Shown in pieces: positions 1 through 5,380 of a stretch of DNA of 5,380 nucleotides. Under the pieces are notes generated by a model. The model made no database searches. It saw nothing but the letters and a program-made list of their open reading frames with translations, and had not been told where the DNA came from. The stretch comes from Nitrosomonadaceae bacterium (GTDB lineage Bacteria; Pseudomonadota; Gammaproteobacteria; Burkholderiales; Usitatibacteraceae). Position 1 is the first letter of the stretch; each line of letters opens with the position of its first letter. The stretch covers positions 1 to 5,380 of the forward strand of contig JAJTHU010000293.1 of NCBI GenBank assembly GCA_021300055.1. Direction: 5' to 3'. Position numbers and translations under genes: made by a program.

Positions 1-2655
1 ACCGCCTGCGACGGCGACGGCAGCGTCACCATCGGGAAGCGCGGGAACGACGCTGATTTCGGAGAGCCGCGCCAGCGCTTGCAGGTAGGGCAAATAGGCT
101 TCAAACGCTGCGCCAGTGCTTGCGTTTGCGGATTCGGGTGTCATTTCTGGAGTCAAATACGCGGGCACTTTTTCGGCAGGCGAAAGTTGCATCTCGCTGC
201 GCAGATTACGCGTCGCGTTGGCGATCTCTTTGAGTTGCGCCACCCACGCCTCAGCCGCCGCGTCGATCTTCTCGGGTTGAGAGATTGGGTAGGGCTGCAC
301 CATGATGGAGTGCTCGACTCCCCCCTTTCCTAAAGGGGGGCTGGGGGGGATTTTTCCAGCCAGCGGCGCGACCTTCTGCCAAAGCTCTTCCGTGATGAAA
401 GGGATGATCGGGTGCGCGAGGCGCAGTGTGGTTTCAAGCACACGCACCAGCGTGCGGCGCGTGGCACGTTGCGCGGCTTCGTTGCCTGCTTTGGTCGCTT
501 CAGCAAGTTGCACCTTGGCGAGCTCCAAGTACCAATCGCAGTACTCGTCCCAAACAAACTTGTAGATAGCGGTTGAGGCGTTATCGAATCGATACTCGTC
601 GAAGCCGCGCGCGACGTCGGCTTCGGCGCGCTGCAGCAGACTGACGATCCATTTGTCCGCCATGCTGAATTCGAGCGGCAGCGATTCGTCCAAGCCAACG
701 TCTTTGTCCTCTACGTTCATCAACACAAAGCGCGTCGCGTTCCACAGCTTGTTGCAGAAATTGCGGTACCCCTCGCAGCGGTTAAGGTCAAAGTTGAGCG
801 TGAGCGACAGCGGCGCGAGTGAGGTGAACGTAAAGCGCAATGCATCCGTGCCAAAGGCAGGGATGCCCTTCGCAAAATTCTTGCGTACGTACTTCTCGGC
901 TTTTTCTTTGTGTGCAGCGAGCATCAAGCCCTTGGTTGATTTTTCAACCAGCGGCTCGAGGGCAATGCCGTCGATGAGATCGATCGGGTCGAGCGTGTTG
1001 CCCTTCGATTTCGACATTTTGTTGCCTTCGGCATCGCGCACCATCGCGTTGACGTAGACGTGCTTGAACGGGACTTTGTCGGTGAAGTGGAGCGTCATCA
1101 TGATCATGCGCGCCACCCAGAAAAAGATAATGTCGTTGCCCGTCACCAAAACCTGAGAGGGTAGGAACCGCTCCATGTCCGCGCGTGTTTGCGCATCCTC
1201 CGATGGCCAGCCGAGTGTGGTGAACGGCACCAGCGCCGAGGAGAACCACGTGTCGAGCACGTCTGCGTCACGAGTCACTGCGTTACCACCCGCTTTGGCG
1301 CTGGCCTCGGCTTCGGTGTGCGCGACATACACATTGCCCTCCGTGTCATACCACGCGGGGATTTGGTGACCCCACCACAGTTGGCGCGAAATACACCAGT
1401 CCTGAATATTGGAAAGCCAATGGTTGTAGGTGGCGCTCCAGTGCTCGGGGAAGAACTTCACGTCACCGTCGGCGACCGCGTCGAGTCCGCGCTTCGCCAT
1501 GCCCTCCATCTTCACAAACCATTGGTCGGTGAGCATGGGTTCGAGGATGACGTTGGTGCGATCCGAGCGCGGCACCTTGAGGCGGTGCTTCTTTTCAGAG
1601 ACGAGCAGTCCGAGCGCTTCTAAATCGGCGAGCACTTTTTTGCGCGCCTCCATACGATCCAACCCACGATAAACCGCAGGCGCCGCATCGCTGACTTTGG
1701 CTTGAAGGGTCAGCATGCTGATGAGTGGCAACTTGTGGCGCTGACCAATCGCGTAGTCATTGAAGTCATGCGCAGGCGTGATCTTGACGCAGCCGGTGCC
1801 GAATTCGCGGTCGACGTACGCGTCTGCGATGATGGGGATATCGCGGTCACACAACGGCAAGCGTAAGGTCTTGCCGACAAACTTGGCGTAGCGCTCGTCT
1901 TCTGGGTGCACGGCTACGGCAACGTCACCGAGCATGGTCTCGGGGCGCGTGGTGGCGACCACCAACCCACTGCTGGGGTCATCAGTGAGCGGATAGCGGA
2001 TCTCCCAAATCTTGCCGTCTTCTTCTTCGCTCACCACCTCGAGGTCGGAAACGGCGGTGCCGAGCACCGGGTCCCAGTTCACCAAGCGCTTGCCGCGATA
2101 AATCAGACCTTGCTCGTATAGGCGTACAAAAACCTCGGTGACCGCCTTGGACATTTTCTCGTCCATGGTGAAGTAGCCACCCTTGCTGCCCTCGGTGTCG
2201 GCGAACGACCAGTTTGCCGAGGTACCCAAGCGGCGCATTTGGCGCGTGATGGTCGAGCCGGATTCATGCTTCCACTCCCACACACGCTTGATGAACGTTT
2301 CGCGACCGAGGTCGTGGCGGGTTTTGCCTTCTGCCTGCAGTTGGCGCTCAACGACGATTTGCGTGGCAATGCCCGCGTGGTCGGTGCCGACAACCCAGTT
2401 GGTATTGAAGCCGCGCATGCGGTGATAGCGAATCAGCGAATCCATCAAGGTCTGCTGAAACGCGTGCCCCATGTGCAAGGTGCCGGTCACATTGGGCGGC
2501 GGCAATTGGATGCAATAGCCCGTTTTGCTGCTGTCGGCGGACGCTGCAAAGTGGCCCGAGCTCTCCCACTTGGGATACCAGTGCGATTCAATCGCGTGCG
2601 GATCGAATGCTTTGGCGAGTGAAGAAGCAAGTGGGGTTGGGGCGGGCGCGTTCAT
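1..2655 (-). CDS. valS: Valyl-tRNA synthetase, C-terminus cut by window edge
   Basis: Cytoplasmic class Ia aminoacyl-tRNA synthetase that joins valine to tRNA-Val using ATP and hydrolyses mischarged threonyl-tRNA. My translation from the ATG at 2655 is open for 885 codons with no in-frame stop. The codon just before the ATG is TGA, so the start cannot lie further upstream. The Rossmann-fold signature PPPNVTGTLHMGHA (52-65) carries the HIGH box as HMGH, 61-64. NWDP (193-196) and the CP1 editing domain follow, with TTRPET (235-240) and GTGCVKITPAHDFND (286-300). DTWFSSAL (468-475) and the KMSKS loop (546-550) complete the catalytic core. The anticodon-binding domain starts near residue 665 and includes HPIIPFITEELW (748-759). 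Related enzymes are about 950 residues long, so roughly 70 residues of the C-terminal coiled coil lie outside the window. Residues 768-779 come from a repeat-like insertion absent from the E. coli protein as I remember it. Only a weak GAGA ribosome-binding site precedes the start. Last gene of the apparent operon within view. Confidence 0.97.
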   Translation of the reverse strand, partial: MNAPAPTPLASSLAKAFDPHAIESHWYPKWESSGHFAASADSSKTGYCIQLPPPNVTGTLHMGHAFQQTLMDSLIRYHRMRGFNTNWVVGTDHAGIATQIVVERQLQAEGKTRHDLGRETFIKRVWEWKHESGSTITRQMRRLGTSANWSFADTEGSKGGYFTMDEKMSKAVTEVFVRLYEQGLIYRGKRLVNWDPVLGTAVSDLEVVSEEEDGKIWEIRYPLTDDPSSGLVVATTRPETMLGDVAVAVHPEDERYAKFVGKTLRLPLCDRDIPIIADAYVDREFGTGCVKITPAHDFNDYAIGQRHKLPLISMLTLQAKVSDAAPAVYRGLDRMEARKKVLADLEALGLLVSEKKHRLKVPRSDRTNVILEPMLTDQWFVKMEGMAKRGLDAVADGDVKFFPEHWSATYNHWLSNIQDWCISRQLWWGHQIPAWYDTEGNVYVAHTEAEASAKAGGNAVTRDADVLDTWFSSALVPFTTLGWPSEDAQTRADMERFLPSQVLVTGNDIIFFWVARMIMMTLHFTDKVPFKHVYVNAMVRDAEGNKMSKSKGNTLDPIDLIDGIALEPLVEKSTKGLMLAAHKEKAEKYVRKNFAKGIPAFGTDALRFTFTSLAPLSLTLNFDLNRCEGYRNFCNKLWNATRFVLMNVEDKDVGLDESLPLEFSMADKWIVSLLQRAEADVARGFDEYRFDNASTAIYKFVWDEYCDWYLELAKVQLAEATKAGNEAAQRATRRTLVRVLETTLRLAHPIIPFITEELWQKVAPLAGKIPPSPPLGKGGVEHSIMVQPYPISQPEKIDAAAEAWVAQLKEIANATRNLRSEMQLSPAEKVPAYLTPEMTPESANASTGAAFEAYLPYLQALARLSEISVVPALPDGDAAVAVAGG
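319..355. repeat. C-run/G-run palindromic repeat inserted in frame in valS
   Basis: A perfect 9-bp inverted repeat, arm CCCCCCTTT (320-328), loop CCT, arm AAAGGGGGG (332-340), is followed by CT, a second run of seven G (343-349) and ATTTTT. Its composition is quite unlike the surrounding codons. The pattern resembles short dispersed palindromic repeats that I recall, without a database check, from intergenic regions of various proteobacteria and cyanobacteria. Read on the minus strand in the valS frame it contains no stop and encodes KIPPSPPLGKGG, residues 768-779, between the conserved blocks ELWQKVAPLAG and SIMVQPYP. Compared with E. coli ValS from memory, which has about four residues here, the gain is about eleven codons, so the frame is kept. 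That it is a mobile or dispersed repeat is inference; no second copy is present in the window. Confidence 0.75.
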
Positions 2656-2698
2656 TCAGAGAATCTCAAATCAAGTAAAGGCTTTAATCGTAGCGAAT

Positions 2699-2717
2699 GC
2701 ACAGGCTTGGCCTGTGC
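2699..2717 (-). other. Perfect 8-bp hairpin between the DUF2486 gene and valS
   Basis: GCACAGGC (2699-2706) and GCCTGTGC (2710-2717) are perfect inverted repeats separated by a three-base loop. In the transcript the stem forms 14 bases after the DUF2486 stop codon and ends 43 bases before the valS ATG. No T-tract follows it on either strand, so it is not a standard intrinsic terminator. It may affect RNA stability or modulate read-through into valS. No T-box leader is recognisable, and the 76-base gap is too short for one. Confidence 0.6.
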
Positions 2718-2731
2718 GTCCGCGAAACCGA

Positions 2732-3178
2732 CTACCGACGCAAGCGGTCGGCGAGCGCGGCGTTGATGGCATCACCAATCTCGTTGGCGATGCTTTGCTT
2801 CATGTCGTCAAGCACGTGCACCAGCACGACGTTGAGTTGGCTTTGCAGTTGCTCAGCGAGGCGTGCTTCGAGGCTGGTGGCCAGTTCGGCGTCAATGCGC
2901 TGCGATACGCGGGCGAAGATGTCCGACGAAAGCGCGTCGATCTCTTGCTCGCTTAGCTGTCGGAGCGGATCGCGACGCGCGTCACCTGCTTCTTTGCCTG
3001 TACTTTCGGCCGGCGTATCGCCAGGCCCCCACTCTGGCGCCTTGACCAAATCGGTCAGCACCGGAATGTTGCGGTCGATCACTGGTGCCGGCGGTTGGTG
3101 CTTGCTGAGCAACGCATCTACCTTGCCTGCAAGTGGGTGACTGGTGCTGTCGTGATCGTCTTTGTCATCAATGCTCAT
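2732..3178 (-). CDS. DUF2486 family protein of unknown function
   Basis: Complete 148-residue protein with no known biochemical role. The N-terminal third is polar and probably disordered. It contains the short segment IPVLTDLV (38-45), which I recognise as typical of the DUF2486 family found between holC and valS in Burkholderiales. After an acidic, proline- and glycine-containing linker (about 46-70), residues 75-148 are predicted by composition to be almost entirely amphipathic helix, rich in Ala, Leu, Glu, Gln and Arg, and could form a coiled coil or oligomer. There is no signal peptide, membrane segment or catalytic motif, so it is probably cytoplasmic. The ATG lies 21 bases after the holC stop, with a GGAAAG ribosome-binding-like sequence just upstream, which suggests co-transcription with holC. 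Family assignment rests on motif plus gene position. A partner role with chi or ValS would be guesswork. Confidence 0.85.
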   Translation of the reverse strand: MSIDDKDDHDSTSHPLAGKVDALLSKHQPPAPVIDRNIPVLTDLVKAPEWGPGDTPAESTGKEAGDARRDPLRQLSEQEIDALSSDIFARVSQRIDAELATSLEARLAEQLQSQLNVVLVHVLDDMKQSIANEIGDAINAALADRLRR

Positions 3179-3199
3179 GGTCAGCTTTCCGTCACTGCG

Positions 3200-3625
3200 T
3201 CAGTTGGCCGCCGCCATGTCCCGAATCTGAATCTCGAAACCACGCGCCTTGTAAAACTTCAGCCGCTCGCGTGCCTTCGCGCGGTCTTCATCGTCTGTCG
3301 ACACCACTTCCCGCAAAAATTCAAAACGCGTGAAGTAGGGCGGTGGGTCATCGGCCAGATTCAGCAACGCATCGTGGTGCGGCAATACAGACTCGGCATG
3401 CGCAATCACGATGGGTGTTTCTTTGGCGAGCGCGTGTTCCGCGCGCACATGTGGCACAAACGACAGCGGTGAATACGCCCAAAGCAGCCGATCAAACTCC
3501 ATTGCACGTGCTTCTTCTGGCGCGTACACAATCAGACGCTTGCCTTGATCCATCGCCGCTTTGGAAAGCTTGCAGGCGAACTGCAGGCGGTGGTCGACGT
3601 TGAAGAAGAACTTAACTTCGGTCAC
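3200..3625 (-). CDS. holC: DNA polymerase III chi subunit
   Basis: Chi is the clamp-loader accessory subunit. Paired with psi, it links the polymerase III holoenzyme to the C-terminal tail of single-stranded-DNA-binding protein at the replication fork. The 141-residue length is close to the 147 residues of E. coli chi. Family features visible are the N-terminal strand TEVKFFFNV, the helix with FACKLSKAA (16-24), the nucleotide-fold-like strand RLIVYAPEE (30-38), the conserved block LLWAYSPLSFVPH (47-59), and the C-terminal block RERLKFYKARGFEIQIRDM (119-137). The start is GTG at 3625. No in-frame ATG lies between it and the upstream in-frame TGA, and the N-terminus fits the family. I see no convincing Shine-Dalgarno sequence before it, which agrees with the low amounts expected of chi. 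It follows pepA by 112 bases, which contain a strong hairpin, and is 21 bases from the next gene. The pepA-holC-valS neighbourhood supports the call. Confidence 0.94.
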   Translation of the reverse strand: MTEVKFFFNVDHRLQFACKLSKAAMDQGKRLIVYAPEEARAMEFDRLLWAYSPLSFVPHVRAEHALAKETPIVIAHAESVLPHHDALLNLADDPPPYFTRFEFLREVVSTDDEDRAKARERLKFYKARGFEIQIRDMAAAN

Positions 3626-3660
3626 TTTGGGTGCGCTTGAAATGCGGACAATTCAGGTGG

Positions 3661-3692
3661 GCGAACTTGCCCGAAAACTGGGGCAAGTTCGC
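3661..3692 (-). other. Perfect 12-bp hairpin in the pepA-holC intergenic region
   Basis: GCGAACTTGCCC (3661-3672) and GGGCAAGTTCGC (3681-3692) are exact inverted repeats around an 8-base loop. In the transcript the stem begins 45 bases after the pepA stop and ends 35 bases before the holC GTG. The bases following the stem on the minus strand (CCACCTGAATTG) have no T-run, so it does not fit a standard intrinsic terminator. Possible roles are protection of the pepA mRNA 3' end, partial termination or RNA processing that lowers holC output, or a copy of a dispersed intergenic palindrome. The remainder of the 112-base gap shows only a small GC-rich palindrome near 3697-3707. Confidence 0.7.
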
Positions 3693-3737
3693 AACGAGGG
3701 CCTCGATCCGCACGCGGCGAGCGCAGCAGAATTTCGA

Positions 3738-5219
3738 CTAGGCGCCTGCGCGCTTGAGCAGGAACTTCGACAGCAGCGGCACCGGACGACCAGTCGCACC
3801 CTTATCCGCACCCGACTTCCACGCCGTACCCGCGATATCCAAGTGCGCCCACTTGTACTTCTTGGTGAAACGCGCCAAGAAACAAGCAGCCGTGATGGCA
3901 CCACCAGCGCGACCGCCGCTGATGTTCGGGATGTCCGCGAAATTCGATTTCAACATCTCGTCGTACTCTTCACCCATCGGCAGCAGCCAAGCCTTGTCGT
4001 GTGCCGCGTTGCCGGCCTGCACCAGCTCCCAGCCCAGCGCGTCGTTGTTGGCGAACAAGCCAGTGGTGTGGAAACCAAGCGAGATCACCATCGCACCGGT
4101 GAGCGTTGCGGCGTCCACCACAGCTTCTGGCTCATAGCGTTCAGCGTAGGTGAGGGCGTCGCACAAGATAAGGCGGCCTTCGGCGTCGGTGTTGAGGATC
4201 TCCACCGTCTGACCAGACATCGACGTGACCACATCGCCAGGGCGGGTTGCGTTGCCGCCGGGCATGTTTTCACAGGTGGGGACGAGCATGACCACGTTGA
4301 GCTTCAGCTTCATCATGCCGACCATCTTCATGGTGCCCAACATGGCTGCCGCGCCGCCCATGTCGTATTTCATTTCGTCCATTTCAGCGGATGGCTTGAT
4401 CGAGATGCCGCCGGTGTCGAACGTGATGCCTTTACCAACGAGCACAACGGGCTTCTGCGTCTTTTTGCCGCCGTTGTGTTCAAGGATGATGAACTTTGGT
4501 GGCAGATGCGAGCCCTTGGACACGGCAAGCAAGGTGTTCATGCCGAGCTTCTGCATGTCCTTTTGCTCGAGGATGGTGGCCTTGAAGCCGTAATCCTTGG
4601 CAAGCTGTTTGGCCGTGTCTGCAAGATACGCCGGCGTTGCGATGTTAGGTGGCAGATTGCCGAGCTCTTTGGTGAGCTGCATCGATTCGCCGATCGCATT
4701 GCCCGCCTTGATCGCGGCGTTGAGTGCTTTGGTGTCAGCCTTGCCGTCGAGGAAGAACGTCACCGACTTGCCGGCGTTTTTGGTGTCGGATTTCTTCGTG
4801 GCGGTATAGCGATACGCGGCGTCGATGGCGGCGATGACAGCCTGCTCAACTTTATGCGCCATGTCTTTCTTGAAGCGAACCTGAAGTGGCACGGTCACAT
4901 CGGTGACGGCGGTGCTCTTTAGTGCCTTGAATGCAGCGGTGATGGCTTTGCAGAAAACGTGCGCATCGTAGGCCTTTTCGTCACCGATACCAACCAACAG
5001 CACGCGCTGTGCGCCGATGCCTTGCAAGCCATGCAACAACAGGGTGGAACCCACTTTGCCGGAGATATCGCCCGACGCGGCCGCTGCGCTGATGGCGCCG
5101 CCGGAGAGCTTGTCGAGCGCCGCTGCACTCGCGATGGGCTTTTTGGAATCCCAAACGCCGACGAGTACGCAGCCGGTCTTGTGTTTCGAGAGGTCACCTG
5201 TCTTTATGCTAAATTCCAC
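3738..5219 (-). CDS. pepA: Leucyl aminopeptidase (cytosol aminopeptidase, M17 family)
   Basis: Two-metal aminopeptidase that removes N-terminal residues, preferably leucine, from peptides in the cytoplasm; family members form hexamers. Complete at 493 residues, close to the 503 of E. coli PepA. The N-terminal macro-like domain covers about 1-160 and the catalytic domain about 175-493. The family signature NTDAEGRL is at 343-350. Metal and catalytic residues are all present by alignment to E. coli PepA from memory: K263, D268, D286, D345 and E347 as metal ligands, K275 and R349 as catalytic residues. VGKGITFDTGG spans 261-271. The start is GTG at 5219, chosen because AGGAG sits six bases upstream and the protein begins at the usual family N-terminus. 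In E. coli, PepA also binds DNA in carAB control and Xer recombination; whether this one does cannot be seen here. First gene of the apparent operon. Confidence 0.97.
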   Translation of the reverse strand: MEFSIKTGDLSKHKTGCVLVGVWDSKKPIASAAALDKLSGGAISAAAASGDISGKVGSTLLLHGLQGIGAQRVLLVGIGDEKAYDAHVFCKAITAAFKALKSTAVTDVTVPLQVRFKKDMAHKVEQAVIAAIDAAYRYTATKKSDTKNAGKSVTFFLDGKADTKALNAAIKAGNAIGESMQLTKELGNLPPNIATPAYLADTAKQLAKDYGFKATILEQKDMQKLGMNTLLAVSKGSHLPPKFIILEHNGGKKTQKPVVLVGKGITFDTGGISIKPSAEMDEMKYDMGGAAAMLGTMKMVGMMKLKLNVVMLVPTCENMPGGNATRPGDVVTSMSGQTVEILNTDAEGRLILCDALTYAERYEPEAVVDAATLTGAMVISLGFHTTGLFANNDALGWELVQAGNAAHDKAWLLPMGEEYDEMLKSNFADIPNISGGRAGGAITAACFLARFTKKYKWAHLDIAGTAWKSGADKGATGRPVPLLSKFLLKRAGA

Positions 5220-5225
5220 CGCGGT

Positions 5226-5230
5226 CTCCT
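5226..5230 (-). promoter_or_regulatory. Shine-Dalgarno sequence of pepA
   Basis: AGGAG on the minus strand, six bases before the GTG codon at 5219. It is the best ribosome-binding site in the window and fixes the GTG as the pepA start. The other three genes have weak or no recognisable sites, which suggests pepA is the most strongly translated of the four. Confidence 0.8.
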
Positions 5231-5380
5231 ATGAAGTCGGCACCAGTGTTTGCGATACGATTCGGTCGATCGCCGCAACGATTGACCGATGACGCCCTAT
5301 CTGCACCAGCAGGCATCAATCGACACAAGTTCGCTGACGCTGAAGCGGGTAAACCCCGCGCACGTCACACCGGAAAACCG
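5231..5380. other. Region upstream of pepA, no identifiable gene
   Basis: This stretch must contain or lead to the pepA promoter, but no convincing -35/-10 pair is visible on the minus strand. In many proteobacteria pepA is divergent from lptF, the gene for an LPS-transport permease, so the right side may be a shared promoter region. On the plus strand two frames stay open to the window edge, from the ATGs at 5231 and 5289. Neither translation looks like the hydrophobic N-terminus of LptF or any family I recognise, and the ATG at 5231 has no ribosome-binding site of its own. A small inverted repeat, GCGGG (5345-5349) and CCCGC (5355-5359), is present. I annotate no gene here. Confidence 0.5.

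Noticed and set aside
319..355. The GC-rich palindrome as an intrinsic terminator, or as evidence that valS is a pseudogene.
   Set aside because: It lies inside the coding region, with conserved ValS sequence continuing in frame for over 100 codons beyond it, so it neither ends the gene nor breaks it.
330..698. Minus-strand 122-codon frame overlapping valS in another frame.
   Set aside because: Its Arg/Ser-rich product is typical of an out-of-frame reading; the valS frame is open here and carries conserved anticodon-domain sequence.
2239..2622. Plus-strand open frames opposite valS, such as 2239-2622, 1189-1623 and 653-1057.
   Set aside because: All lie antisense to valS codons whose translation matches the synthetase throughout; their products show no family features.
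3661..3692. The pepA-holC hairpin as a Rho-independent terminator.
   Set aside because: No T-tract follows the stem on either strand.
3561..4922. A 453-codon plus-strand open frame lying opposite holC and pepA.
   Set aside because: It is fully antisense to two genes with clear family motifs. Its product is rich in His, Arg and Val with no recognisable domain, and such long mirror frames are common opposite GC-rich genes.
5200..5216. TATGCT and TAAAT in the first codons of pepA as a plus-strand -10 box for a divergent gene.
   Set aside because: No -35 hexamer sits at a suitable 16-18 base spacing, so the match is too weak to annotate.

Overview
The window is a stretch of bacterial chromosome, moderately GC-rich, carrying four genes in a row on the minus strand: pepA (leucyl aminopeptidase), holC (DNA polymerase III chi subunit), a DUF2486-type gene of unknown function, and valS (valyl-tRNA synthetase). 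The valS gene is cut by the left edge of the window. The order pepA-holC-valS is common to many gammaproteobacteria and betaproteobacteria. A DUF2486 gene between holC and valS, as far as I recall, points to betaproteobacteria of the order Burkholderiales. The species cannot be named from the sequence.

Layout, read in the direction of transcription (right to left). Bases 5380-5220 lie upstream of pepA and contain no gene I can identify; this is probably the pepA leader and promoter region, with a divergent lptF-type gene expected beyond the window. pepA (5219-3738) is complete and has all its catalytic residues. The 112-base gap to holC holds a perfect 12-bp hairpin with no T-tract. holC (3625-3200) is complete and starts with GTG. 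Only 21 bases separate it from the DUF2486 gene (3178-2732). A 76-base gap with a perfect 8-bp hairpin precedes valS, which starts at 2655 and stays open for 885 codons to base 1. About 70 C-terminal residues, mainly the tRNA-binding coiled coil, are missing by window truncation and not by mutation.

The genes are housekeeping genes and probably form one operon. They serve peptide turnover (PepA), clamp loader and SSB contact at the replication fork (HolC), an unknown helical protein (DUF2486) and tRNA charging (ValS). Nothing suggests a mobile island or a defence system.

The most unusual signal is inside valS. A C-run/G-run palindromic repeat at about 319-355, resembling dispersed repeats that normally sit between genes, is read in frame. 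It adds a proline/glycine-rich peptide (KIPPSPPLGKGG, residues 768-779) to the anticodon-binding region of an otherwise intact essential enzyme. The two intergenic hairpins are the next most notable features.
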